64,000 bases of DNA from Alistipes indistinctus YIT 12060 (lineage in GTDB: Bacteria > Bacteroidota > Bacteroidia > Bacteroidales > Rikenellaceae). The stretch covers positions 1,240,001 to 1,304,000 of the forward strand of contig NZ_CP102250.1 in the NCBI RefSeq assembly GCF_025144995.1, written 5' to 3'. This document shows positions 26,565-35,516 of the stretch, piece after piece; the first letter of the stretch is position 1; every line of letters starts with the position of its first letter. The translations under genes and the position numbers were made by a program. The notes under the pieces were generated by a model. The model was not told the DNA's origin. It did not search any database and saw only the letters and a list, made by a program, of their open reading frames with translations.

Positions 26565-27743
26565 GTGAGTTTTTTCGAGATATACTACAACCAACTGGTT
26601 GACAACGGAATCATCGATCCCCAGCTGGCATTGGGCCTGTTGGGAGCGGTCCTATTGCTGCTGATCGTCCAACTCTACTATTACCTCGGCGTTTACGGCC
26701 GGCTTCCCCGCTACCGCAACAACCGGGGAATCGACCCGCAAACGATACCGCCGCCCGTATCGGTAATCGTCGTAGCCCGCGAAAATTCCTATTATTTCAT
26801 CGAACATACGCTGCCGTTGCTGCTGGGCCAGCAATACCACCAGTATGAGGTAGTGGTGGTGGATTGCAGTTACGACGAGGAGATCGGCCTGCTGCTGAAC
26901 GAAGCGGCCGCCATCTATCCGCACCTGCGGCTGACGCGGATCAACGCGCAGCCGAACTACGAGCACAGCATCAAACTGGCGATCACCGTCGGCATCAAAG
27001 CGGCCGCCTACGAACATATGGTCTTCACGACGGTGGACAGCTACCCGACCTCGGAGCGATGGCTCTCGCTGATGGCCAAAGGATTTATCGGGGGAAACGT
27101 GGTGATCGGCTACTGCGGCATCGAAATCCGGAAAGGATTCGCCAACCGCATGATCCGCTGCAACCGGCTCGCCACTTCGGTACGCTACCTCGCAGCGGCG
27201 ATCCGCGGTCGTGCCTACCGCGGCATTTCGCACAACATCGGCTACACCAAGAGCCTTTACTTTGCACACAAGGGTTTCAACCACCTGAACATGAACATCG
27301 GCGACGACGACCTGTTCATCCAGACGATCGCCACACCGACGAATGTCAGCATCATCATGAATCCCCACGCCACCGTACGCCAGATGCAATACGGCGGATT
27401 GGGCTGGTGGCACGCGATGCGCAAGACGCTCACCTATGCATTCCGCTACTATCCGCGCGGAATTCGCACCAGCATTTCGTTCGAACTGTGGAGCCGCATG
27501 CTCTTTTTCCTTACGGCAATTGCTGCGATTATTCTGCTTCCGCCCTGGTGGAAGATCATTCCGGCACTCTTTCTGCTGCTACGCCTGCTGATCGTTGAAC
27601 TGAAAATCTGGCGCATCGGCAAACGCCTCGGCGAACGCAAGCTGGCAGGCACCTATATCCTGTACGACTTGACCTCCCCCCTGGGCGAATGCTTCCTCGC
27701 GCTGAGCCGCAGACTGCGCCCCAACAGAGCCGTATGGAGATAG
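26565..27743 (+). CDS. Membrane glycosyltransferase, family 2
   Basis: 392 residues from a GTG at 26565. That start is inferred: the longer frame begins with an ATG at 26514 which lies inside the -33 element of the promoter, and no other in-frame start precedes the first helix. A membrane helix (LALGLLGAVLLLLIVQLYYYLGVYG) is followed by the GT-A domain (PPPVSVIVVARENSYYFIEHTLP, VVVVDCSYDEE, TTVDSYPTSERWL) and two C-terminal helices (MLFFLTAIAAIILLP, IPALFLLLRLLIVELKIW). Such proteins add sugars at the inner membrane to lipid-linked or exported glycans. The acceptor is unknown. It overlaps the sigma-factor gene start. Confidence 0.82.
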   Translation: MSFFEIYYNQLVDNGIIDPQLALGLLGAVLLLLIVQLYYYLGVYGRLPRYRNNRGIDPQTIPPPVSVIVVARENSYYFIEHTLPLLLGQQYHQYEVVVVDCSYDEEIGLLLNEAAAIYPHLRLTRINAQPNYEHSIKLAITVGIKAAAYEHMVFTTVDSYPTSERWLSLMAKGFIGGNVVIGYCGIEIRKGFANRMIRCNRLATSVRYLAAAIRGRAYRGISHNIGYTKSLYFAHKGFNHLNMNIGDDDLFIQTIATPTNVSIIMNPHATVRQMQYGGLGWWHAMRKTLTYAFRYYPRGIRTSISFELWSRMLFFLTAIAAIILLPPWWKIIPALFLLLRLLIVELKIWRIGKRLGERKLAGTYILYDLTSPLGECFLALSRRLRPNRAVWR

Positions 27744-28321
27744 AAAAATACATCGTCGCAACCGACCAGCAACTCATCGAATTTGTTCTCGGCGGGGATT
27801 CCATCGCTTTCGAACATTTGTTCAACCGTTACCGCGACTCGATCTACCAGCTCTATATCCAGCGCACGGGGGGCAATGTGGACGACACGAACGACCTGCT
27901 GCAGGAGACGTTCGTCAAAGTGTTCCTCAAACTGCATACCTACAACCCTGAACATACGTTCGGCAAATGGGTCTACACGATCGCCCGCAACACCTTTATC
28001 GATTTTACGCGTCGCAGGCGCGACGATACAATCTCGATCGAAAGGGCCGGGGAGACGATGGGCACACTGCCCGCCCCGGACAGCCCCACGCCGGAAGAAC
28101 ACATGATCACACACCAGAATGCCGCACAGTTCGAACTGTTCCTCAGCAAAATGGCTCCGCGCTACCGGGAACTGATCGAATTGCGGTTCTTCCGCGAGTT
28201 TTCGTACAAGGAGATCGCCGACCAGTTGAACCTGCCCATCGGCACGGTCAAGACACAGATTCACCGCGCCAGGGAGCAATTGTGCCGCTACATCACCGAC
28301 CACAACGACAGACAGCTATGA
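27734..28321 (+). CDS. RNA polymerase sigma-70 family factor (ECF type)
   Basis: 195 residues, starting at an ATG overlapping the end of the glycosyltransferase gene. Region 2: FEHLFNRYRDSIYQLYIQRTGGN, DLLQETFVKVFLKL, FGKWVYTIARNTFIDFTRRRR. Region 4: APRYRELIELRFFREFSYKEIADQLNLPIGTVKTQIHRAREQL. No anti-sigma gene follows, which is unusual for Bacteroidota ECF factors that pair with FecR; instead rsmG overlaps it. This suggests constitutive or growth-linked use rather than a substrate-sensing switch (inference). Confidence 0.92.
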   Translation: MEIEKYIVATDQQLIEFVLGGDSIAFEHLFNRYRDSIYQLYIQRTGGNVDDTNDLLQETFVKVFLKLHTYNPEHTFGKWVYTIARNTFIDFTRRRRDDTISIERAGETMGTLPAPDSPTPEEHMITHQNAAQFELFLSKMAPRYRELIELRFFREFSYKEIADQLNLPIGTVKTQIHRAREQLCRYITDHNDRQL

Positions 28322-29052
28322 CCCGGAAAGAAACCCCGAAACCCGCAGACACCCTGGCATCAGCAGCACCCCTGCACAGCCCGCAACCGGCAGTCGTGCC
28401 GCAGACAACCGGGACCAACCGTCCCGGGGCGGAACTGATCGCCCGGTATTTTCCGGACCTGACGGCCGTCCAACAGCAGCGGTTCACCGCGCTGGAGGGC
28501 CTGTACCGCGAATGGAACGCAAAGATCAACGTTATCTCGCGCAAGGATATCGGCCTGCTCTACCTGCACCACGTGCTGCACTCGCTCGCGATCGCCAAAG
28601 TGTGCTCCTTCTCATCCGGCGCACGTATTCTCGATGTCGGGTGCGGCGGCGGTTTTCCCGGTATTCCGCTGGCAATCCTTTTCCCCGAAACACAATTCAC
28701 GCTGATCGATTCGATCGGTAAAAAAATCAAGGTCGTAAACGAAGTGGCGCAAGGAATCGGCCTGCGGAACCTCACCGCAATCCACGGCAGGGCCGAGGCG
28801 GTACAAGGTAAATTCGATTTCGTAGTCAGCCGCGCCGTGACCGAAATGAAACCCTTTATCGGGTGGATATGGGACAAAATCGAACCGGGCAACAGCGCCG
28901 GAACGCTGGCGAACGGCATTCTCTACCTGAAAGGGGGAGACCTCGAAGCCGAACTTTCAGCAACCGGCAGGCCTTATGCGCTGTACGAAATCGGGGAATT
29001 ATTCGACGACAGGTTTTTCGAGACGAAAAAAGTGGTCTATATTCCGCGCTGA
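28318..29052 (+). CDS. rsmG: 16S rRNA (guanine-527 N7) methyltransferase
   Basis: 244 residues from the ATG in the ATGA overlap with the sigma factor gene. SAM-dependent; motif I ILDVGCGGGFPGIPLAILFP, FTLIDSIGKKIKVV, FDFVVSRAVTEM and GGDLEAEL are typical. The core starts near residue 38; before it is a Pro/Ala/Thr-rich extension (residues 1-37) absent from E. coli RsmG. An internal start at the core is possible, but the overlap with the upstream stop favours the long form. Confidence 0.92.
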   Translation: MTRKETPKPADTLASAAPLHSPQPAVVPQTTGTNRPGAELIARYFPDLTAVQQQRFTALEGLYREWNAKINVISRKDIGLLYLHHVLHSLAIAKVCSFSSGARILDVGCGGGFPGIPLAILFPETQFTLIDSIGKKIKVVNEVAQGIGLRNLTAIHGRAEAVQGKFDFVVSRAVTEMKPFIGWIWDKIEPGNSAGTLANGILYLKGGDLEAELSATGRPYALYEIGELFDDRFFETKKVVYIPR

Positions 29053-29201
29053 CACAATTCCCCGACACTGGGAACCATTGCCATCCCGCTCCCCCGCCGA
29101 GAATACGAGCCATGTGAGCGGCGCCGGGCGAAAAATCATGCTTATACCCCTGCCCGGCGGCTGCGATACACGGCAAAACGCCAAAAAATCAGGGGAAAAT
29201 T

Positions 29202-29231
29202 TTTGAATCATTCAAAATTGTTTTACCTTTG
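29202..29231 (+). promoter_or_regulatory. rpmH promoter (TTTG, 18 bases, TACCTTTG)
   Basis: TTTG at 29202-29205 and TACCTTTG at 29224-29231. The predicted leader to the rpmH ATG is about 105 bases, GC-rich, with potential to fold. Confidence 0.75.
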
Positions 29232-29343
29232 CACTCCGCGCGCCCGTAATATCGGCGCAACGTTCCGGCAGCAACGGGTTCCGCAGGGGCCTCGGACGGC
29301 ACCGGGGCAGACCGAAAAGATAAATATCTAAAAAGATAAACCG

Positions 29344-29499
29344 ATGAAAAGGACTTTCCAACCCTCGCAGAAGAAGAGAATCAACAAGCACGGCTTCCGT
29401 GAAAGAATGGCTACCGCCAACGGCCGCAAAGTGCTCGCCGCACGCCGTGCCAAAGGGCGCAAGAAACTGACCGTTTCGGACGAGGCCCGCGCAAAATAG
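29344..29499 (+). CDS. rpmH: 50S ribosomal protein L34
   Basis: 51 residues, beginning [20 protein letters not shown] and ending in the basic stretch [14 protein letters not shown] typical of L34. Very basic, cytoplasmic, part of the large ribosomal subunit. It has its own promoter and a terminator 50 bases after the stop. The C-terminal TVSDEARAK is slightly longer than in E. coli. dnaA and rnpA, frequent neighbours elsewhere, are not next to it here. Confidence 0.96.
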   Translation: MKRTFQPSQKKRINKHGFRERMATANGRKVLAARRAKGRKKLTVSDEARAK

Positions 29500-29550
29500 T
29501 CTCCTGCACGTCATCGCGGGTGGAAAGCACACGCGCTGCACATATCGAAC

Positions 29551-29575
29551 AAGGCTGCTGCAAGGGCAGCCTTTT
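29551..29575 (+). terminator. Intrinsic terminator of rpmH
   Basis: 8-bp stem AAGGCTGC (29551-29558) with GCAGCCTT (29566-29573), then TTCTGTTT. It ends about 27 bases before the mqnE start. Confidence 0.75.
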
Positions 29576-29601
29576 CTGTTTGCGAGTAAAACCTTTCCGT
29601 C

Positions 29602-30693
29602 ATGTTCAACCTGTCAGAATCCATTGCGGCGCTGGCCGACAAAATCGATAGAGGAGGGCGCCTCAGCCGCTCCGAAGCCAAAACGTTCCTGAGCGAAGCG
29701 CCCCTCGCATTGTTGGGGCTGTTAGCGACGCACGCAAAAGAACGCAAAAGCGGCAAAGCCGTTTTCTATAACCGGAATTTCCATATCGAGCCGACGAACG
29801 TCTGCGTCTTCAACTGCCGTTTCTGCTCCTACCGCCGCCCGGCCGACTCGCCCGACGCGTGGGATTATTCCAAAGAGGAGATCCTCGCGCAGGTAGACAG
29901 CCACCGCGGCAGCGGCGCGACCGAAGTCCACATCGTCGGAGGGGTACACCCGCGCAACGGACTCGATTATTACATCGACCTGATCCGATCGGTCAAGGGC
30001 CGGATGCCACAGGCATCGGTCAAGGCTTTCACAGCCATCGAACTGGCCTATATGATCAACAAGGCAGGGTTGCCGCTCGAAGAGGGGCTTCGCCGGCTCA
30101 AAGAGGCCGGCATGGAAGCGATCCCCGGCGGCGGCGCCGAGATTTTCGCCGAACCGGTCCGCTCCCGCATCTGTCCCGAAAAAGGAACGGCCGACGAGTG
30201 GCTGAGCGTACACCGTACCGCACACCGGCTCGGCATCCCGACCAACGCTACGATACTCTACGGGCATATCGAATCGCTCGACGACCGTATCGACCACCTC
30301 GACCGCCTCAGGAGGCTGCAGGACGAAACGGGCGGTTTCAACGCCTTCATCCCGCTCAAATACCGCAGCCGCCACAATTCAATGGAGGAGATCGGAGAGG
30401 TGAGTATCGTCGAGGATATGCGTATGACGGCGCTCGCGCGCCTCTATCTGGATAATATCCCGCACATCAAGGCCTACTGGCCGATGTTCGGCAAAACCAC
30501 CGCACAACTGGCGCTCGCCTTCGGTGCCGACGACATGGACGGCACGATCGACGACAGCACGAAAATCTATTCGATGGCCGGCGCCGAGGAGAGCAAACCC
30601 TCGGTCACGACTGCCGAAATGGAGGCGATGATCCGCTCGGCGGGTTACGAGCCGGTCGAGCGCGATACGTTTTACAATCCGGTGAAAAAATAG
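29602..30693 (+). CDS. mqnE: Aminofutalosine synthase (radical SAM)
   Basis: 363 residues. Radical-SAM enzyme of the futalosine menaquinone pathway, joining the chorismate-derived 3-carboxyvinyl unit to adenosine. The cluster motif is NVCVFNCRFCSYRR (Cys-x3-Cys-x2-Cys). Other supporting stretches are EVHIVGGVHPRNGLDYYIDL, GMEAIPGGGAEIF, TNATILYGHIES and FIPLKYRSRHNSM. MqnE and MqnC are close relatives; the AIPGGGAEI(F) and YGHIE(S) segments favour MqnE. With menG at 7.8 kb this supports the futalosine route. Other mqn genes are outside the window. Confidence 0.9.
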   Translation: MFNLSESIAALADKIDRGGRLSRSEAKTFLSEAPLALLGLLATHAKERKSGKAVFYNRNFHIEPTNVCVFNCRFCSYRRPADSPDAWDYSKEEILAQVDSHRGSGATEVHIVGGVHPRNGLDYYIDLIRSVKGRMPQASVKAFTAIELAYMINKAGLPLEEGLRRLKEAGMEAIPGGGAEIFAEPVRSRICPEKGTADEWLSVHRTAHRLGIPTNATILYGHIESLDDRIDHLDRLRRLQDETGGFNAFIPLKYRSRHNSMEEIGEVSIVEDMRMTALARLYLDNIPHIKAYWPMFGKTTAQLALAFGADDMDGTIDDSTKIYSMAGAEESKPSVTTAEMEAMIRSAGYEPVERDTFYNPVKK

Positions 30694-30720
30694 TATCTTT
30701 AGCGCCAAATCGTCCCGGTT

Positions 30721-31596
30721 ATGGATTACCTACGCAAACTGATCGCCAAGATAAGCGCCAACCCCATCGCACGCAACCTGGTACTGGCCCTGTGCGCAAT
30801 CATCGTCTTCGGCTTCGTGGCCAACCTGCTGCTGAATCTCCTGACGCGCCACGGACAGGTACGCGACGTACCGGACCTGAGCGGAATGACCGTCGAAGAG
30901 GCGAAACACGCCGGCAAAGGCTCTTCGCTGCGTATCGAAATCAACGATTCGCTCTATGTGCCGGCTTACCCGGGCGGAGTGATCCTCGAACAAAACCCGG
31001 TAGCGGGGGCTCAAGTGAAATCAGGGCGGCGCGTCTTCGTCACGATCAACTCCTACCGGCAAAAGATGGTGACGATTCCCTATGTAACAGGGTTTTCGCT
31101 GCGGCAGGCCAAAAGCAACCTCGAAATGGCCGGCCTCGGCATCGACAAACTGATTTACCAAAACGATATCGCCACCAATAACGTACTCGAAGAGCGCTAC
31201 AACGGCAAAATAATCCACCCCGGCAGCAAAATGCAGGCGGAAATGGGTGCAGGTATCACGTTGGTCGTAGGCTTGGGCAGCGACGCGACGGCACAGGCCG
31301 TTCCGCGACTGGCCGGCTTTTCGGCCCGTGAAGCGAAAAGCCGCCTGTGGGAAGCCGGATTCAACGTAGGGAAGATTACCCGCGATGCCGGTATCAACCT
31401 GCTCAATGAGAAAGAGGCCAGAGTCAGCGCGCAGTCGCCTGCGGCGGGAACGCGCCTCGGATTGGGCACCGCGGTCGGATTCACGCTGTCGCTCGACGAC
31501 GCGAAGATCGAAGCAGGACGCAAAGCCGCCGACCGTTCGGCACGTGCCGCGGCAAAAGCCTATGCCGATTCGGTTGCCTCTGCTACGGCGGAATAA
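30721..31596 (+). CDS. Membrane-anchored protein with three PASTA domains
   Basis: 291 residues. One N-terminal membrane helix (LVLALCAIIVFGFVANLLLNLL) and then three PASTA repeats at about residues 45-112 (VPDLSGMTVEEAKHAGKG), 118-187 (IPYVTGFSLRQAKSNLEMAG) and 195-260 (VPRLAGFSAREAKSRLWEAG), ending in an Ala-rich tail. PASTA domains bind peptidoglycan or act as spacers; here there is no kinase or transpeptidase domain. In many Bacteroidota this gene precedes rluD, as here. A TATCTTTA sequence near 30693 could be its -7 element. Confidence 0.9.
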   Translation: MDYLRKLIAKISANPIARNLVLALCAIIVFGFVANLLLNLLTRHGQVRDVPDLSGMTVEEAKHAGKGSSLRIEINDSLYVPAYPGGVILEQNPVAGAQVKSGRRVFVTINSYRQKMVTIPYVTGFSLRQAKSNLEMAGLGIDKLIYQNDIATNNVLEERYNGKIIHPGSKMQAEMGAGITLVVGLGSDATAQAVPRLAGFSAREAKSRLWEAGFNVGKITRDAGINLLNEKEARVSAQSPAAGTRLGLGTAVGFTLSLDDAKIEAGRKAADRSARAAAKAYADSVASATAE

Positions 31597-31629
31597 AACG
31601 CCGAATCCGGCAGCCTACCCATGATCGTT

Positions 31630-31742
31630 ATGTTATCGGGAAATGGGCGCCGAACGCTAAGTTCTACGGGCTGAGCCCGTAGAACCGAAATCCGGAAAGC
31701 CATATCCGCCCCGGAACCGGGATCCGGCGCGACAGATAACAT
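31630..31742 (+). other. Nested inverted repeats upstream of rluD (possible structured leader)
   Basis: Three nested pairings: ATGTTATC (31630-31637) with GATAACAT (31735-31742); GCGCCG (31647-31652) with CGGCGC (31725-31730); and an 11-bp hairpin GTTCTACGGGC (31661-31671) with its complement at 31675-31685. No U-tract follows. No known riboswitch was recognised. Confidence 0.5.
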
Positions 31743-31817
31743 TCTGCCCGACAAACACGGGAAAGGACCGAACCATAGCCGTCCCGGCTCCGACTAAATC
31801 TTGCAACAGACAACCTT

Positions 31818-32918
31818 ATGCCACCCATGACACCGACCGACATCGCCGAAATCCTGTCAGAAGAGTTGCATCCGCTACCGGGAACGGACGACGATCAGCA
31901 GGATGAGATGTACGAGCATTTCAGCCTCACGGTCGACAAGGGGCAAGCCCTGCTGCGCATCGACAAGTTCCTTACCAACCGCATGGAAGGCGCTTCGCGC
32001 AACCGCATCCAGACGGCTGCCGACGCCGGAACCATCCTCGTCAACGGCACGCCGGTAAAATCGAGTTACAAAGTCAAACCGCTCGACCGGATTTCGATCG
32101 TAATGCCCTACCCGGTTCGCGAAATCGAAATCATTCCCGAAAACATTCCGCTCGACATCCGCTACGAGGACGACGACCTGATCATCGTCAACAAAGCCGC
32201 CGGAATGGTCGTACACCCGGGTCACGGCAACTATTCAGGCACGCTGGTCAACGCGCTGACTTACCATCTCAAAGACCTGCCGCTGTTCCAGAACGGCGAC
32301 ATGCGGGCCGGACTCGTACACCGCATCGACAAGAATACGTCGGGGATCCTCGTCATTGCGAAAAACGAACGGGCGCACGCCCGGCTGGCAAAACAATTTT
32401 ACGACCATACGATAGACCGGGTCTACTGCGCGTTGGCATGGGGCAATATGGAAAGCGAAGAGGGCACGGTGACCGGCAACGTGGGCAGGAGCCTCAAAGA
32501 CCGCATGAAAATGGCCGTCTTTCCCGACGGGACGCAGGGCAAGCATGCCGTAACCCATTACAAAGTACTCGAGCGGCTCGGCTACGTGAACCTGCTCGAA
32601 TGCAGGTTGGAAACGGGCCGTACGCACCAGATCCGGGTACACATGGAATACATCGGGCATCCGCTGTTCAACGACGAACGGTACGGCGGCGACCGCATTC
32701 TCAAGGGAACGACCTTTTCGAAATACAAGCAGTTCGTCGAGAACTGCTTTCAACAGCTGCCGCGTCATGCGCTGCATGCCCGCAGCCTCGGGTTTGTGCA
32801 TCCCTCAACAGGGAAGTATATCTATTTCGAAAGCGACCTTCCCGAAGACATGCGCACGGTGATCGACCGCTGGCGCAACTACGTGGCCAACCGCCCCGCC
32901 GAAAATGAGAACGAATAA
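31818..32918 (+). CDS. rluD: 23S rRNA pseudouridine synthase, RluD type
   Basis: 366 residues. S4 RNA-binding domain near residues 45-105 (LLRIDKFLTNRMEGASRNRIQ, GTILVNG), then the catalytic domain with VNKAAGMVVHPGHGNYSGTLVNAL and the active-site motif GLVHRIDKNTSGILVIAKN, where the Asp of RID is the catalytic residue; also GRTHQIRVHMEYIGHP. It modifies helix 69 of 23S rRNA in E. coli. The first ~40 residues are acidic and extra; starts at 31827 or 31908 are possible. Confidence 0.92.
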   Translation: MPPMTPTDIAEILSEELHPLPGTDDDQQDEMYEHFSLTVDKGQALLRIDKFLTNRMEGASRNRIQTAADAGTILVNGTPVKSSYKVKPLDRISIVMPYPVREIEIIPENIPLDIRYEDDDLIIVNKAAGMVVHPGHGNYSGTLVNALTYHLKDLPLFQNGDMRAGLVHRIDKNTSGILVIAKNERAHARLAKQFYDHTIDRVYCALAWGNMESEEGTVTGNVGRSLKDRMKMAVFPDGTQGKHAVTHYKVLERLGYVNLLECRLETGRTHQIRVHMEYIGHPLFNDERYGGDRILKGTTFSKYKQFVENCFQQLPRHALHARSLGFVHPSTGKYIYFESDLPEDMRTVIDRWRNYVANRPAENENE

Positions 32919-32993
32919 ATCCGGGCCAACACAATTCAATTTAACCAAGACCGCTTTCCTCCCTAATAACCGGAACAGTTCCGGATCCAAAAC

Positions 32994-33031
32994 AAAAAGC
33001 TTCCCGGCTGCTGACAGCCGGGAAGCTTTTT
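32994..33031. terminator. Bidirectional intrinsic terminator between rluD and topA
   Basis: Perfect 16-bp stem (32994-33009 with 33016-33031), with A/T runs on both outer sides so that each strand ends in U's. Confidence 0.9.
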
Positions 33032-33146
33032 ATATCACGAACAATAGCGGAGACGTACCTTGATGATCGGGAATAACCGGATTTACTCTTACGAATGCAT
33101 TGGCCAGAACACCCCTGACAGCCCGTGAATCTTTTATAAATTCTGC

Positions 33147-35453
33147 CTATTTTTTCGATTTCGCAATGATCGCGCGGCAGGCCTCGAGCGTCAGGCCTTC
33201 GGGTTCCTGCCCTTTCGGAATGCGGTAATTTTTGCCGTCGAAAGCGATGTAAGGACCGTAGCGGCCGTTGAGTACCTGCAACCCGGGCTCCTCGGCAAAA
33301 ATCTTGATCGGCTCCTTCATCCGTTTGTCCTTAATCCGCTTCTGTTCGATCAACTCGATTGCACGCGGCAGCTCGATCGTATAGGGATCGTCGGTTTTGG
33401 CCAACGACACGAATTTACCGTCATGACGCGCATACGGGCCGAAACGCCCCACGCCGATCACCACCTCTTTGTCCTCGAATTCGCCCAACTTACGCGGCAA
33501 ATCAAACAAGGCAAGAGCCTCGTCAAGCGTAATCGTCGCGATCAACTGCCCTTTTTTCAGACTGGCAAAACGCGGCTTTTCCTCATCTCCCTCAGCGCCG
33601 CCGATCTGTGCAACGGGACCGAAACGGCCGATCTTCACGAAAACGGGCTTACCGCTTTTGGGATCGATACCCAGTTCGTGCATCTGGCTGCTCTTGACCG
33701 GCTTGCTTTCCAGCGCCTCGTCCACTTTACTGTGAAATTCATCGTAGAAACTGCGGATCATCTCCGGCCAGCTCTTCTCGCCCATCGCAATTTCATCGAA
33801 CTCCTTTTCGACCGACGCGGTGAAATTGTAATCCATGACGGCCGCGAACTGCGCATCGAGAAAATCGGTCACGATCATGCCGATATCGGTCGGCGAAAGT
33901 TTGTTTTTTTCTTTGCCTACGGTTTCGGTAAGCGTCTTGCGCGCGATCTTGCCTTTGGAAAGCGTCAACTGCGTGTAGCCGCGCTTCTCTCCGTCACGGC
34001 TCTCCTTAATCACGTATCCGCGCGTAATGATCGTCGAAATGGTCGGTGCATAGGTAGAAGGGCGCCCGATACCGAGCTCCTCGAGCCGTTTGACCAGTGA
34101 AGCCTCGCTGTAACGGGGCGGAGACTGGGTGAAACGCTGCAGCGCGGTAATGGTTTGCGCCGTCGGCTCGTCGCCTTTTTTCATCGGCGGCAACAAAGCC
34201 TCTTCGCCTTCGCCCGTCTCATCCTCGACCGATTCGGAATAGAGCCTGAGGAAACCGTCGAACTTGACCACTTCGCCGGTAGCCACGAACTGTTCCGCCG
34301 CGCCGCTGACAGCGATATCCACCACCGTGCGCTCGGTCTGCGCGCTGGCCATCTGCGAAGCGACCGTGCGCTTCCAGATCAGCTCGTAAAGCCGTTTTTC
34401 CTGCGGCCCTCCCTCGATCGTCCGGTGGTTCATATATGAGGGCCGGATCGCCTCGTGCGCCTCCTGGGCACCCTTGGATTTCGTTTTGAAGTTACGCACT
34501 TCGGAATATTCGGCCCCGAACAGTACGGTTATCTCCTCTTTCGCCGCCGCAAGGGCCTGATTCGAAAGGTTCACCGAGTCGGTACGCATGTAGGTGATGT
34601 AACCGGCCTCGTAAAGCCTCTGGGCGACGGCCATCGTCTGGCTCACCGACATACCGAGTTTACGGCCGGCCTCCTGTTGCAGAGTCGAGGTGGTAAACGG
34701 TGCCGGCGGATTTTTCTTCGACGGTTTCTGCTCGACGTTCAGTACCGTAAAACGGGCGTCCTTACACTTCCCTAGAAATGCTTCCGCCTCCTGCTCCGTA
34801 GCAAAGCGCTTGTTCAGTTCGGCCCGGAACGCACCGGACTTGCCGTTTGCACCGGCAATCTCAAAATCAGCGACCACGCGGTAATAGTCCTTACTCTCGA
34901 AAGCTATGATCTCGCGCTCACGCTCGACGATCAACCGCACGGCGACACTCTGTACGCGGCCTGCCGAAAGCGACGGTTTCACCTTGCGCCACAGCACCGG
35001 CGAGAGTTCGAACCCGACCAGGCGGTCGAGCACGCGGCGTGCCTGCTGGGCGTTGACCAGGTCCATGTTGATCGAACGGGGATTTTCGACCGCATGCAGG
35101 ATCGCATTCTTCGTGATTTCGTGAAAGACGATCCGCTTGGTAGTTTTCGGATCGAGCCCGAGCACCTGCGCCAGATGCCACGCAATCGCCTCTCCCTCAC
35201 GATCCTCATCGGACGCCAGCCAGACAGTTTTGGCCGACTTGGCCAGTTTGTCCAACTCGCCGACCACCTTTTTCTTGTCGGCCGGGATCTCGTAATGCGG
35301 TTCGAAATTATTGCTAATGTCAATGCCCAACTCCTTCTTGGATAAATCGCGGATATGGCCGAAACTCGACTTGACCGTATACTCCTTGCCCAAAAATTTC
35401 TCTATGGTTTTAGCCTTGGCCGGGGACTCGACAATTACTAAATTTTCCTGCAT
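33147..35453 (-). CDS. topA: DNA topoisomerase I (type IA)
   Basis: 768 residues from the ATG at 35453; a GTG two codons earlier is also in frame. It relaxes negative supercoils. Toprim domain at the N-terminus (NLVIVESPAKAKTIEKFLG, ASDEDREGEAIAWHLA), the active-site Tyr in YITYMRTDSVNLS, and AGRVQSVAVRLIVERE. The C-terminal part lacks four-Cys zinc fingers and instead has Gly-rich repeats (GRFGPYARHDGKFVSL, GRYGPYIAFDGKNYRIP), the form I associate with Bacteroidota and some other phyla. A hairpin stands only 24 bases upstream, leaving no room for a separate promoter. Confidence 0.96.
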   Translation of the reverse strand: MQENLVIVESPAKAKTIEKFLGKEYTVKSSFGHIRDLSKKELGIDISNNFEPHYEIPADKKKVVGELDKLAKSAKTVWLASDEDREGEAIAWHLAQVLGLDPKTTKRIVFHEITKNAILHAVENPRSINMDLVNAQQARRVLDRLVGFELSPVLWRKVKPSLSAGRVQSVAVRLIVEREREIIAFESKDYYRVVADFEIAGANGKSGAFRAELNKRFATEQEAEAFLGKCKDARFTVLNVEQKPSKKNPPAPFTTSTLQQEAGRKLGMSVSQTMAVAQRLYEAGYITYMRTDSVNLSNQALAAAKEEITVLFGAEYSEVRNFKTKSKGAQEAHEAIRPSYMNHRTIEGGPQEKRLYELIWKRTVASQMASAQTERTVVDIAVSGAAEQFVATGEVVKFDGFLRLYSESVEDETGEGEEALLPPMKKGDEPTAQTITALQRFTQSPPRYSEASLVKRLEELGIGRPSTYAPTISTIITRGYVIKESRDGEKRGYTQLTLSKGKIARKTLTETVGKEKNKLSPTDIGMIVTDFLDAQFAAVMDYNFTASVEKEFDEIAMGEKSWPEMIRSFYDEFHSKVDEALESKPVKSSQMHELGIDPKSGKPVFVKIGRFGPVAQIGGAEGDEEKPRFASLKKGQLIATITLDEALALFDLPRKLGEFEDKEVVIGVGRFGPYARHDGKFVSLAKTDDPYTIELPRAIELIEQKRIKDKRMKEPIKIFAEEPGLQVLNGRYGPYIAFDGKNYRIPKGQEPEGLTLEACRAIIAKSKK

Positions 35454-35476
35454 AATCACTACCTGTATTAAAAGCG

Positions 35477-35503
35477 AAAACCTAAAGGGTCGCTTTAGGT
35501 TTT
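35477..35503 (-). terminator. Hairpin between the DUF4270 gene and topA (terminator or attenuator)
   Basis: 11-bp stem (35477-35487 with 35493-35503), five-base loop, immediately after the DUF4270 stop. On the minus strand it ends in TAGGTTTTCGCTTTT. Because topA starts 24 bases further on, it probably reduces rather than abolishes read-through. Confidence 0.7.
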
Positions 35504-35516
35504 GTCGTTAGAGCAT

